Shown here one piece after another: positions 9,463 through 17,546 of a DNA stretch of 60,904 nt. The stretch covers positions 1 through 60,904 of the forward strand of contig JAKJEM010000017.1 of NCBI GenBank assembly GCA_022705425.1, in the 5' to 3' direction. The number at the start of each line of letters is the position of its first letter. The stretch's first letter is position 1. Position numbers and translations under genes: made by a program. The notes under the pieces are model-generated. The model had not been told where the DNA came from and searched no databases. It was given only the letters and a program-made list of their open reading frames with translations. This DNA comes from Planctomycetota bacterium (lineage in GTDB: Bacteria; Planctomycetota; Brocadiia; CAIUPP01).

Positions 9463-10362
9463 GTGTCCAAGTACCGCTGGGTCTATGACCGCGATCCCAT
9501 TCCTCCCATCGCCCGGTACCGGGTTCGCCGCGTGCTCGCCGAGACGCGCACACGCTACCAGGAGGTCGGCATCTACGACCTCTGGCGCGGCGGGCCCGCG
9601 CTCTTTCTCGACGGCAGCCTTCAGTCGGTGGCCGCGGAGGAACGGCGCTATCATGAGACGCTCGTTCACCCGCCCATGCTCGCCCACCCGAAACCTGAGA
9701 GCGTCCTCATCGCCGGCGGCGGCGAGGGCGCCACGCTGCGCGAGGTCCTGCGCCACAACACCGTGCGCCGGGCCGTCATGGTGGATCTCGACGGCGAACT
9801 CGTTGCGCTCTGCCGTCGGCATCTGCCCGACTGGTCGGCGGGGGCCTTCGACGACCCGCGCTCAAGGCTGATCCACGCCGACGCGCGCCGCTACATCGAA
9901 CGTTCCCGCGCTCGCTTCGACGTGATCCTCTGCGATCTCCCGGAACCCCGCGCCGGCGAACCTTCCGTCGGGCTCTACACCACGGAGTTCTACCGCGCCG
10001 TCCGCCGTGCCCTGCGACCCGGCGGCATCGTCGCCGTCCAGTCCGGTCCGGTGGATGACGTCAGCCGCGACCTCTTCCTGTCCGTTCGCGCGACACTCGC
10101 CGGGGTCTTCTCCGTCGTGCGCGGCTGGTGGATCCCCATGCCCGTCTTCCGCGAGCCGTGGGGCTTCCTCGGCGCGTCGGATGCCGTGGACCCGTCCGCC
10201 TTCGACCGGGCCGCGCTACGGCGCCGTGTGGCCGATAGGGGGGCAGGGGGGATGTCCTTCCTGACTCCGGCGCGTTACGAGAGAATCCATCGCCTGCCCC
10301 CGTCGGTTACCGGGCGGCGTGGCGCGGTGTCGTCCGACGCCAAGCCGTTCACGATGAGGTGA
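9463..10362 (+). CDS. speE: Spermidine synthase-like polyamine aminopropyltransferase
   Basis: Would transfer an aminopropyl group from decarboxylated S-adenosylmethionine to an amine acceptor in the cytoplasm. The 299-residue protein has YHETLVHPPMLAHP, the nucleotide motif GGGEGATLREVLRH (residues 85-98), the acidic strand end VMVDLD and Asp158 in ILCDLPEP, followed by GLYTTEFYRAVRRALRPGG. The C-terminal gate WGFLGAS also matches. I chose GTG 9463 because GAGGG lies 5-6 bases upstream and VSKYRWVYDRD begins the conserved region; the frame is open far upstream only because of base composition. Acceptor specificity is unknown. Confidence 0.82.
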   Translation: MSKYRWVYDRDPIPPIARYRVRRVLAETRTRYQEVGIYDLWRGGPALFLDGSLQSVAAEERRYHETLVHPPMLAHPKPESVLIAGGGEGATLREVLRHNTVRRAVMVDLDGELVALCRRHLPDWSAGAFDDPRSRLIHADARRYIERSRARFDVILCDLPEPRAGEPSVGLYTTEFYRAVRRALRPGGIVAVQSGPVDDVSRDLFLSVRATLAGVFSVVRGWWIPMPVFREPWGFLGASDAVDPSAFDRAALRRRVADRGAGGMSFLTPARYERIHRLPPSVTGRRGAVSSDAKPFTMR

Positions 10363-10418
10363 TTGACCGCCTGCGGGCGATGGCGTCCGCCGGCGGCGGC
10401 GTGAAGAATGGGCGTAGG

Positions 10419-10447
10419 TTGCATCGCCGCGCAGAATCCCGCACAAT
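10419..10447 (+). promoter_or_regulatory. Sigma-70-type promoter before the sulfatase gene
   Basis: TTGCAT (10419-10424) and CACAAT (10442-10447) are spaced by 17 bases. The expected start lies about 30 bases before the sulfatase ATG. The gap from the preceding stop is 121 bases. Confidence 0.45.
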
Positions 10448-10483
10448 GCCTCGGTTCACTCCCGTTTGGAACGGAGCGCCGCG

Positions 10484-12007
10484 ATGCCCAGGCCGAACGT
10501 CCTCTTCCTGATGACCGACCAGCAGCGCTTTGACACGGTCCGCGCGTTGGGGAACGCGCACATCCACACCCCCAACCTCGACCGTCTCGTGGCGCGCGGC
10601 GTCACCTTCCGCAACGCCTACTCCACCTGCCCCGTCTGCGTTGCCGCGCGGTACACCGTGCGCACCGGGCGCGAACCGCACACGACCCGCGTCTTCTCGA
10701 ACGCCTTCAGCGACCCGGTCGCGGGCCAGCCGGCGGGAATGGAGGAACGCTGCGGCGAGTTCCTCGCCCGTCGCATGCGACGCCTGGGCTACCGCACCTT
10801 CGGCATCGGCAAGTTCCACACCCGACCCTGGGACCAGGATCTCGGCTTCGACGCGCATCTGCACAGCGAAGAGCTGTACGGTTCGCCCGATCAGCGCGCG
10901 CGCGACGCCTACGCCGCCTGGATCGCCCGCGAGCGGCCCCACCTCGACTACATCGAAGCCCTCATGGGCGAACGCACCGAGATGTACTACATGCCCCAGG
11001 TCAGCCCCATGCCGGCCGAGGACACGGTGGAATCCTGGGCCGCCGACCGGGCCATCGAGCAAATCCGCCGCTGCGGATCAGACCCCTGGTTCGGCTTTGT
11101 TTCCTTTATCGGGCCGCATCCGCCCTTTGCGCCGCCCCTTCCCTTCAACCGCATGTACAACCCCGACCGGATGCCCAACCCCGTGCGCGGCGACCGCGAT
11201 ACGGACCACATGGATGCCTTCCTTCCCTACATGAACCATGCCATCTGGGCGGAGGACATCAACGATTCCCATGCGCGCGTGCTCAAGGCCCGGTACTACG
11301 GCGAGATCACCTTCATAGACGCCTGTATCGGACGCATCCTCGACGCCCTCGACGCCTCAGGCCGCGCAGAGGATACCCTGATCGCCTTCTTCGCCGACCA
11401 CGGCGATCACCTCGGCGATCACCACGCCTGGCAGAAGGAGAGTTTCTTTGACGCGGCGTGCCGCATTCCCTTCCTGCTGAGTTGGCCCGAACGGCTTCCG
11501 ACGGGGGCGCAGCGGACCGAATTCGCCTGCCTGACCGACCTCTTCGGCGTGGCGACCGGCGCGGCGGGAGAGGCGGACCTCCGCGACGGCTGCGATCTGC
11601 TCGGCGTGGCGGAAGGACGTGCGCCGGCGCGCCCGCACGCGGTGGGCATGTACGGCGAACCGGGAACCGCTTGCTTCAAGATCATGATTCGCGACGCGCG
11701 CTGGAAGTACATCTTCATCGCCAACGGCGGGCGCGAGCAGTTGTTCGACCTCGCGGCGGACCCGGAGGAGTTGCGCAATCGTGCCGGGGACGAGACGGGT
11801 GAGCGTCGGCGGCTGCGGCGGCTGGCGGTCGAGGCCTGCCGCGTGCCCGGCGCCGCTGCCGCGCTCGACGGCGACGACCTGCGCTCCTTCCCCTTCGCGG
11901 AAATGCCGCGCAAGAGAATCCATCAGTTCGACGCCTCGCGCGGCGTGCGGGGGTTTCCGGTGCGGCCGGAGGATGTTGCGGGGGGTAGGCCGGGGCGCGC
12001 CGGCTAA
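10484..12007 (+). CDS. Sulfatase (arylsulfatase family), CxAxR type
   Basis: Hydrolyses a sulfate ester; related enzymes in these bacteria act on sulfated glycans. The 507 residues start with the alkaline-phosphatase-fold strand PNVLFLMTDQQRFD (metal ligands Asp12 and Gln13). The modified residue should be Cys52 in PVCVAARYTVRTG, a C-x-A-x-R site instead of the common C-x-P-x-R. The second metal site is FADHGDHLGDHHAW (Asp305, His306). The C-terminus has WKYIFIANG and EQLFDLAADPEE as in other members. I see no signal peptide, so it may be cytoplasmic. ATG 10484 follows GGAG by seven bases and is preferred to a TTG at 10466. Confidence 0.88.
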   Translation: MPRPNVLFLMTDQQRFDTVRALGNAHIHTPNLDRLVARGVTFRNAYSTCPVCVAARYTVRTGREPHTTRVFSNAFSDPVAGQPAGMEERCGEFLARRMRRLGYRTFGIGKFHTRPWDQDLGFDAHLHSEELYGSPDQRARDAYAAWIARERPHLDYIEALMGERTEMYYMPQVSPMPAEDTVESWAADRAIEQIRRCGSDPWFGFVSFIGPHPPFAPPLPFNRMYNPDRMPNPVRGDRDTDHMDAFLPYMNHAIWAEDINDSHARVLKARYYGEITFIDACIGRILDALDASGRAEDTLIAFFADHGDHLGDHHAWQKESFFDAACRIPFLLSWPERLPTGAQRTEFACLTDLFGVATGAAGEADLRDGCDLLGVAEGRAPARPHAVGMYGEPGTACFKIMIRDARWKYIFIANGGREQLFDLAADPEELRNRAGDETGERRRLRRLAVEACRVPGAAAALDGDDLRSFPFAEMPRKRIHQFDASRGVRGFPVRPEDVAGGRPGRAG

Positions 12008-12180
12008 CCGAGAAGCATTCTCAGAACGTGCCGCGCCAGGTTCTCGTTGATCTGGCGATGGCGGGGAACGGGCTGAGATACGCCGGTGGCCGGATTGTGT
12101 TACCAGTCATGCTTGCCCCCGTGGCGCAACAGGACGCCGCCGCCCTCTTCGATCTTCCGGATGAGGCGGACCCTCTTCAG
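12004..12180 (-). pseudogene. hicA: hicA toxin gene, broken by a nonsense codon
   Basis: Reading the minus strand from 12180 gives a HicA mRNA-interferase sequence: KRVRLIRKIEEGG, then VLLRHGGKHDW, a TAA stop at 12102-12100, then HNPATGVSQPVPRHRQINEN and a final helix ending at TAG 12006-12004. In intact HicA the codon after GGKHDW is normally Tyr (TAC or TAT), so one base change to TAA explains the break. The first codon is CTG where ATG would be expected, overlapping the hicB stop in CTGA. The rest of the 59-codon frame is intact, so the damage looks recent. It overlaps the sulfatase stop by four bases tail to tail. Confidence 0.8.
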
Positions 12181-12356
12181 GCCAGGATCAGCTTCCCGAC
12201 GCGGCGGACACGGGGAATGCTCCCGCTGGTCAACTCGTCGTGGATATCCTTGAGCTCGCGCAAGGTGGCGCCCTGTGTTCGGCAGTCGGGGAGCTCATCC
12301 AACCAGCCGATCCACACGTCGCCGTCCTTGTAGCAGATGAGCCTCTTAGCGCCCAA
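12177..12356 (-). CDS. hicB: HicB-family antitoxin, probably degrading
   Basis: Antitoxin partner of HicA. The core matches the family: KRLICYKDGDVWIGWLDELP, DCRTQGATLRELKD, then ELTSGSIPRVRRVGKL. Relatives have about four more residues (E/D-N-L-K/R type) between the LELK-like helix and DI(Y/H)xELTSG, so a 12-base in-frame deletion is likely. The family start falls at KRLICYKDG. I take TTG 12356, which has GAGGG eight bases upstream. An ATG at 12407 in frame has no good ribosome site. The stop overlaps hicA by four bases, the usual hicBA coupling, although toxin-first order is more common elsewhere. Confidence 0.75.
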   Translation of the reverse strand: MGAKRLICYKDGDVWIGWLDELPDCRTQGATLRELKDIHDELTSGSIPRVRRVGKLILA

Positions 12357-12465
12357 AAGTGATATCCCTCGAACGATCACGGATCTGATCGTGACGCCGC
12401 GTGCCATACTACACGGATAGCCTCGCCCCGGACGCCGGTCACGAAGGGGAAATCCGTGGCCCGCG

Positions 12466-13623
12466 TCAACTCCTCCTCATCACCGGCGGATAGTACACGA
12501 AGAAGTGCGAAATGTTGTCGCTTTCGCCCAGGAAGATCTCGCCGTTGCGGCCCGTGCACATCGCGCCGATGGCATGCGGCGTCCACTGCGCCGTGATGAA
12601 GGTGCTCAGCAGACCCAGATCCTCAAACCCGCCCGTCTGCGGGTCGTAGGTGAAGAGGCGCGCCAGGCCCTGCGGCTCCTGCACCACGCCGTAGATCAAC
12701 CCCTCGTGCCCCTCCGTCAGCGCCCGGATGAAGGACTGGCGTTGCGGCTTGCCCAGGTTGACCACTCGCCCCGAGGCGGGATCGAAGGAGAAGAAGAATC
12801 CGTCCGTCGAGGTCCCGCCGTACACCAGCCCGTTCGACGCCGCCAGCAACGTCTGCACCCCGGCCACGTAGCGCTTGCCCTTTTCGCACGGCGCCAGCGC
12901 CGCCAGCAGTTCGATCTCCCGGTCTCCCGGACGCCACTGCCACAGCCGGCCCTCCTCGCACGCCCCCAGAAAGCGCCCGTCCGGCAGCCGCACCAGCGTC
13001 GCCGCGGGGGTCGCGTCCTTCGCCGTCGCGACGATCTGAGGCCGCTTCGCCCTGTCGCGCAGCGAGAAGACGCGCCCGCGCGTCGTCAGCCCGAAGACAC
13101 CCTCCTCCGCCGCGTCGTAGGCCAGCGCCAGCACCCCCTCGCGCCGATCCGGCAGGGGAATCTGGACGACCGGCTCGCGCTTGCTGTAGAAGTCCTCCTG
13201 CCCCGTCCCGAACTCGCGCGCCGCGTCGTGGCGGAAGAGCCCGCCGCGCGCGCCGCGCCAGCCGCCGACCACCACGTCGCCGTGCGTACGGACGATGGTC
13301 GCCCCCTCCGCCGGCGCATCGGACAGGACACCCAGGTCCACCACGTAGAAGGAGGAGTGATAGTAGAAGGCGTGCGGACGCCGCCCCGTCGTGATCCCGA
13401 AGACCGCGCCCGTGTCCAGCGCCGTCAGCGCCCCGATCGCGCATTCCCCCTCCACGATCGTCGGCTCATTCATCTCCTCGCGCATCGGGAAACCGTATAC
13501 CGTTCCCCGGTTCACCCACGGCGCCGCCTTCTCGTAGAAGAACCGGAACTTGTCCGGCTCGCTCGGTTGCGTCGAGGGAATCGGGTGCGGTACGACGTGT
13601 ACGGCCTTCGGAGTCGCCTTCAT
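12466..13623 (-). CDS. Beta-propeller protein of unknown function
   Basis: A 385-residue protein made of repeated beta units. Blade-like motifs include LARLFTYDPQTGGFEDLG, FFFSFDPASGRVVNLG, GLVYGGTSTDG and GRFLGACEEGRLWQWRPGD, each a strand pattern ending in Asp-Pro-x-Ser/Thr-Gly plus a leucine-glycine turn. I see no signal peptide and no catalytic motif. It starts two bases after the stop of the other propeller gene and shares its style, so the two are an operon and probably paralogues or partners. ATG 13623 opens MKATPKAVHVV; longer frames upstream run into the neighbour. A reader of carbohydrate or signal state is possible but not shown. Confidence 0.65.
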   Translation of the reverse strand: MKATPKAVHVVPHPIPSTQPSEPDKFRFFYEKAAPWVNRGTVYGFPMREEMNEPTIVEGECAIGALTALDTGAVFGITTGRRPHAFYYHSSFYVVDLGVLSDAPAEGATIVRTHGDVVVGGWRGARGGLFRHDAAREFGTGQEDFYSKREPVVQIPLPDRREGVLALAYDAAEEGVFGLTTRGRVFSLRDRAKRPQIVATAKDATPAATLVRLPDGRFLGACEEGRLWQWRPGDREIELLAALAPCEKGKRYVAGVQTLLAASNGLVYGGTSTDGFFFSFDPASGRVVNLGKPQRQSFIRALTEGHEGLIYGVVQEPQGLARLFTYDPQTGGFEDLGLLSTFITAQWTPHAIGAMCTGRNGEIFLGESDNISHFFVYYPPVMRRS

Positions 13624-13625
13624 GG

Positions 13626-14762
13626 TCAGTCCTCGGGATGGAAGATCGCCAGCGTCATGGGACGCCCGCTGCCCTTGATGTAGATGTTCCCCTTCAGGTC
13701 CAGCACGCCGATCCAACTGCTCAACGCGCGGTCCCCGACGCGCATTTCGCCCAGCACTTCCTTGCGCCCGGTGGCGATATCGTATCGCACGAAGAGCGCC
13801 GCCCGGTCGTCCAGCCCCACGCGCGGCCCTGCGCTGTAATACACCCGTCCGCGCCCGTCAGGGATCAGCGTCCGCAGCAACCGCGACGGACGCTCCGGCG
13901 CACCCGGTCCCAGGTCCTCGAACTTCGGCGTTGCCGCCTTCGGATCAAACCGCAGGAGGTGGTCGTTGCAGTAGTGCGTGCAGTACATCAGCCCGTCGTC
14001 CGCCAGCCCCATGTTGCTGATCCACGAGAAGCGCTTGCTCGCGTTCCACGGCTGGCTGTACGGCGTCTGCCGCAGGAAGAGCACCCGGTCCGCGCGCACA
14101 TCATACTTGATCAACTGCGAGTTCGTGTCCGAGAAGAACACGTTCATCTCCGCGTCGAAGCTCAGCCCGATGGGGTACCACGACGAGACCCGCCCGTAGT
14201 CCACCCGGTCGCGCCCCGCCAGGTTCACGCGGAAGAAATGCGCCTTGGGGAAGGTGATCCCGTACAGCCGCTCGCGGGCCTCGTCGAGCACCATGAAGGG
14301 GATGCCCTCGTGCGGAAAGATTACGCCGAAGTCCGTCGTCCGACCCGTCGCCGGGTCATATCGAAAGATGTGGCCTCCCGGGAAGCAGAAGAGCGGGTCG
14401 TCCCACATCCCGTAGGCGCTCCAGACGCGGTGATGCATCGGCGGCGTGGTGCAGTGCGTCGCCCCGTAGATCGTCCCGTCCGAGGCCGCGCACAGCGCGA
14501 AGTGGATCTTTCCCTGCGTCGCGTGGCCGCTGTCCGCCGGCTCGCCGCACACCCGGCTCAGGTCCGCGCAGTGTTCCAGCTTGTGCCGCTCGACATTGTA
14601 ACGGTAGAGTTGCGCCACTCCGCCCCCCGTGAACTCCTCGCACAGCCCGACGTAGATATGCCCGTCCGCGCCCCGTGTCATGGACCAGATCGAATCGTGC
14701 GTCGGATGTTTCGTGAACGACACCAACTCCCATTGCTTGGGGTTCAGCGGGGGATAGCGCAT
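13626..14762 (-). CDS. Beta-propeller protein of unknown function, first gene of the pair
   Basis: A 378-residue protein with repeated propeller units such as GVAQLYRYNVERHKLEHC, HIFRYDPATGRTTDFG, SQLIKYDVRADRVLFL and FVRYDIATGRKEVLG. Short strand-turn elements GRVYYSAG, GTIYGATHC and GNIYIKGSG start blades. There is no signal peptide. ATG 14762 is preceded by GGAAGAGG at good distance; longer in-frame starts have none. The gene lies two bases upstream of the second propeller gene. A run of YD/FD-x-x-T/A-G-R units is typical of sugar-lactonase or SMP-30-like propellers, but metal ligands cannot be assigned, so the function is left open. Confidence 0.65.
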   Translation of the reverse strand: MRYPPLNPKQWELVSFTKHPTHDSIWSMTRGADGHIYVGLCEEFTGGGVAQLYRYNVERHKLEHCADLSRVCGEPADSGHATQGKIHFALCAASDGTIYGATHCTTPPMHHRVWSAYGMWDDPLFCFPGGHIFRYDPATGRTTDFGVIFPHEGIPFMVLDEARERLYGITFPKAHFFRVNLAGRDRVDYGRVSSWYPIGLSFDAEMNVFFSDTNSQLIKYDVRADRVLFLRQTPYSQPWNASKRFSWISNMGLADDGLMYCTHYCNDHLLRFDPKAATPKFEDLGPGAPERPSRLLRTLIPDGRGRVYYSAGPRVGLDDRAALFVRYDIATGRKEVLGEMRVGDRALSSWIGVLDLKGNIYIKGSGRPMTLAIFHPED

Positions 14763-14901
14763 GTCCTCTTCCTGATATCGGGAAAGATACGACTCCGTCC
14801 TCGAACGCGGCGTATCGTAACCCAAGCGGACACAACGGGGCAACCCGACGCGTTCGCCCCGCCCCCGGTTCCCCCGTCCCCGGTCCGCCGACCACCTGCC
14901 C

Positions 14902-14925
14902 GCCGAGGCCTTCGGCGAAGGAGGG
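14902..14925 (+). repeat. Dispersed repeat core, copy 1
   Basis: GCCGAGGCCTTCGGCGAAGG followed by AGGG. The same core recurs at 16872-16895 and 45974-45997, always in intergenic DNA and always beside CGTC-rich short repeats. The left part is itself a small inverted repeat (GCCGA with TTCGGC). Confidence 0.7.
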
Positions 14926-14940
14926 TCGTCCCCCGTCCCC

Positions 14941-15101
14941 CGTCCGCCGTCTGTCGTCCGTCGTCTGTCGTCCGTCGTCCGCCGTCTGTCGTCTGTCGTC
15001 CGCCGTCTGTCGTCCGTCGTCTGTCGTCTGTCGTCCGCCGTCTGTCGTCTGTCGTCCGCCGTCTGTCGTCCGTCGTCTGTCGTCCGCCGTCCGCCGTCCC
15101 C
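14941..15101 (+). repeat. Heptamer tandem repeat, consensus CGTCYGY, 23 units
   Basis: The stretch divides cleanly into 23 units of seven bases, almost all CGTCTGT, CGTCCGT or CGTCCGC. The last unit (CGTCCCC) decays into flanking sequence. Variation is confined to positions 5 and 7 of the unit and is only C/T. It lies between the stop codons and starts of two minus-strand genes and has no coding role I can support. Confidence 0.92.
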
Positions 15102-15104
15102 CGC

Positions 15105-16736
15105 CTATCGTCCCGCCTCCCGCAGCGCCGACGTCGGCAGCCGCACCGCGCCGAGGACTCGTCCCTCCTCCGTGAGACTGAGCGTCACGGCGAACCCCCG
15201 TTCCCCCGTACCCGCCGGCCCGCACTTGAAGCCGCCCAGCCGCAACCAGTCCCGCACCGCCGTCGGCGAGGCGTAGAGCAGCACATTCGGCTCGGGCGGA
15301 AGTCCCGCCAGCGTCTGTCGCAGCGACAGGTCCGCCCCCAGCGACTGATCCGGCCGCAGGCCCAGATCATCCATCTCCGTCAGCAGCGCCAGCGGGTCCA
15401 TCCCCACCGCCGCCGTCGTGCGTCCCGACGCGAAGCGCATCGCCACTCGCGGCGTCGCCCCGAAGAAGCGGCCCACCGCCCGCGCCGCCGCCGTGCCCAG
15501 CGCTCGTTCGTCCAACTGCGCCGTCGCCAGGCGCGTCTCCGGCGGCGTCTTCGGCGGCAGCGCTTCCTCCCGCAGCGCAAAGGGCATGGCCGCCGCGCCC
15601 TCGCGCGCCGTCAGGCGGTCCCACCGCGCCCAGGCCGTCGCCGCCGTCATCCCCTCGCGCACCTCGATCAGCCGCGCCGTCCGGTTCGGCGGCGGCGACA
15701 GCAGCAGCGCCGCCATCATCCCGCCCTCCGGCGTCACGGCCTCCTTCAGCGTCTCCAGCGCCTGCGATCCGATCAGCCGCAGCGCCATGTTCCCCGCCGC
15801 CTCCGCCGCCGAGAAGTTGCTGCAGAAGGCCAGCGTCGCCTCCGCCGGGCAGCGCCGCAGCAGCGCCGTCGAGCCGCGCGGATGCGCCCGCACCGCCTGA
15901 GCCAGCAGCGTGCCCGTCGCCGCCTGCGCATTCACCAGCAGCGTTGCCCCGTCCGCCTCCAGACGGAAGGCCGCGTCCACGTCCTCCACCTCGCGCGCCA
16001 GCGCCGCCAGCCGGCCCAGTTCCGCCTGGGCCGACGCAATCCCCGCCTCCGCGTCGGGCCGCTGCCCCAGCCGCTCGATCGCCTCGCGCATCCGCGACTT
16101 CATCGCCTCCACATTCTCGTCATACTCCCTGCCGTACAGCGTCAGCAGCCGCCGCACATCCACCCGCACCGCCAGTTGACCCGCGCAGCGCAGTTGCAGC
16201 GTCGGACGCCGCCGCCGCGCCTCCCGGTCCAGCCACTGCCCCACAACCACCCCCGCGCGCGCATCGGCGCACAGCAGCACGCGGTCGGACACCCGGAAGA
16301 GGTAGCCCAGCTTCCGCGCCGAAGCCAGCGGCGGGGGGGGGGCGTGGTGCGGACGCGCCGCGCCGGACGACTCCGCATACCAGCCCGTCAGGCCGGACTC
16401 GAAAGCCTCCGCGTCCGCCAGCCGCACGGCGTACACCCAGGGGTCCGAGTACTTGCGCGGATCCAGGTACCAGAAGTGCCCCGGCGCAGTCAGGTCCACC
16501 CCCGCCAGAGTGGGGGAGTGGATACGCTCCCCGAACTGGCGGCGCAGGAAGGCCGCGTCGCTTTGGCCGTCGAGACGCGAGAGAATCTCCCCCCCGCGTT
16601 CGCAGAGCGCCGTCAGATCGCGCGCCTCGCCGTACACCAGGCAATCCGGCGGCAGCCCCGCCGCTTGCGCCCCGCCGGCCGCCAGCAGCGCCAACGTCGC
16701 GCAGAGAGACACAACCCCGGCTCGCACCATCGGCAT
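15105..16736 (-). CDS. Secreted protein of unknown function
   Basis: A 543-residue exported protein. The N-terminus MPMVRAGVVSLCATLALLAA with AGGAQA-AG is a signal peptide with a likely signal peptidase I site. The mature part is Ala/Arg-rich with alternating strands and amphipathic helices, and residues roughly 225-270 look like a coiled coil (KSRMREAIERLGQRP and on). There are isolated similarities to DUF3352-like periplasmic proteins in layout (long alpha-beta units, PTAVRDWLRLGG near the end) but no signature I trust. The stop codon sits four bases from the heptamer tract. Confidence 0.6.
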   Translation of the reverse strand: MPMVRAGVVSLCATLALLAAGGAQAAGLPPDCLVYGEARDLTALCERGGEILSRLDGQSDAAFLRRQFGERIHSPTLAGVDLTAPGHFWYLDPRKYSDPWVYAVRLADAEAFESGLTGWYAESSGAARPHHAPPPPLASARKLGYLFRVSDRVLLCADARAGVVVGQWLDREARRRRPTLQLRCAGQLAVRVDVRRLLTLYGREYDENVEAMKSRMREAIERLGQRPDAEAGIASAQAELGRLAALAREVEDVDAAFRLEADGATLLVNAQAATGTLLAQAVRAHPRGSTALLRRCPAEATLAFCSNFSAAEAAGNMALRLIGSQALETLKEAVTPEGGMMAALLLSPPPNRTARLIEVREGMTAATAWARWDRLTAREGAAAMPFALREEALPPKTPPETRLATAQLDERALGTAAARAVGRFFGATPRVAMRFASGRTTAAVGMDPLALLTEMDDLGLRPDQSLGADLSLRQTLAGLPPEPNVLLYASPTAVRDWLRLGGFKCGPAGTGERGFAVTLSLTEEGRVLGAVRLPTSALREAGR

Positions 16737-16871
16737 CCAGCCTCACCCGCAGTTGAAGAAGACTCGGAAACACCCGTCCTCCCGCGTCGGCATCCTAGGC
16801 AGCCCATCCCCCGAAGTCAACCGCTCGCCCCGTCGCGCCGCGCAGTCCTCCCACCTGCCGTCCCCTTGCCC

Positions 16872-16895
16872 GCCGAAGCCCCCGGCGAAGGAGGA
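16872..16895 (+). repeat. Dispersed repeat core, copy 2
   Basis: GCCGAAGCCCCCGGCGAAGG plus AGGA. Flanked by CGTCCGCCGTCTGTCGTCCG just downstream, so copy 2 keeps a short piece of the heptamer tract. Matches copy 3 at 22 of 24 positions. Confidence 0.7.
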
Positions 16896-17092
16896 TCATC
16901 CACCCGCTGTCGTCCGCCGTCTGTCGTCCGCCGTCCCCGGTCTGCCGTTGCCGTCCCCCCTCCGCACGCGCCCAAAATCCCCTTCGCGCGTCGTCGTCCA
17001 ATCCTGCAACAGAGTCGTCCATCTCCGGCGCTCCCGAACTCTGGACTATATGGAAGCGGCCCTGAGACGCCATCATCGAACGGACATGCCGG

Positions 17093-17127
17093 GGCGGCGG
17101 TGCGCGGCGGGGGGGCGCACCGCCGCC
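17093..17127 (+). other. Strong GC hairpin of unknown role
   Basis: GGCGGCGGTGCG (17093-17104) and CGCACCGCCGCC (17116-17127) pair perfectly over 12 bases with an 11-base G-rich loop. No T tract follows on either strand. It stands alone between divergent genes, about 140 bases before the giant gene promoter. Confidence 0.6.
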
Positions 17128-17268
17128 TCACGACGCGCCCCCGCTCCTGTCTTGGTCCCCTTCTCCCCCGTCCTTGGTCTCCGGTCTGCCGTTGCCGTCC
17201 GTCGTTCCCGGTCTCCGGTCCCCCGTCCCCGGTCTTCCGTTCCTTCTCCCCGGGAGGCCATTTTCGCC

Positions 17269-17297
17269 TTGACTGTCCCATTCCCATCTGCTAATCT
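17269..17297 (+). promoter_or_regulatory. Sigma-70-type promoter of the giant gene
   Basis: TTGACT (17269-17274) and TAATCT (17292-17297), 17 bases apart. The predicted transcript starts near 17304, leaving a leader of about 240 bases that includes a GTACGCGTACGC self-complementary stretch. Confidence 0.55.
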
Positions 17298-17546
17298 TCA
17301 GGGACATTTGACGGGTGACTGCGTACGCGTACGCCCAGACTACAGCCGCGCGTCTTGGAACGCGCACGGTCCCAAGGGACGCTCTATGCCGCAACGCTTC
17401 GCGCGCCGACGCTACCCCTCGTGCCCGGCCTCCCCTTGGGAGAGGGGCCGCGCACTATCCCTTGTGGGTTTGTCGCCCGATCTTACCCCCTTGCGCATCC
17501 CCTCCTCGCCCATTCACCTGACGCACCGGTTTCTGGAGTCCTTCAG

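Larger units (their letters stand above)
14763..15104. other. Intergenic stretch largely filled by repeats
   Basis: Between two minus-strand genes. It contains one copy of a 24-base dispersed repeat core and the heptamer tract listed separately. The unlisted part (14763-14880) is short, and I found no convincing promoter in it. The heptamer tract reaches almost to the stop codon of the gene ending at 15105. Confidence 0.7.
16737..17546. other. Long intergenic region between divergent genes
   Basis: About 810 bases hold a second copy of the dispersed repeat (16872 on), degenerate CGTC-type repeats around 16850-16970 and 17160-17250, a strong hairpin at 17093-17127, and the promoter and roughly 240-base leader of the giant gene. 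Open frames across it are unsupported; I see no gene. Confidence 0.7.

Noticed and set aside
12028..12333. Small plus-strand gene over the hicBA locus
   Set aside because: The minus strand gives clear HicA and HicB sequence; the plus frame has no motif and is a shadow.
14941..15101. CRISPR array
   Set aside because: Units are seven bases with no spacers and no cas genes; it is a simple tandem repeat.
13638..17294. A plus-strand open frame of 1218 codons across two minus-strand genes and the heptamer tract
   Set aside because: Composition is Arg/Pro-rich and repetitive, and both opposite-strand genes show real protein features.
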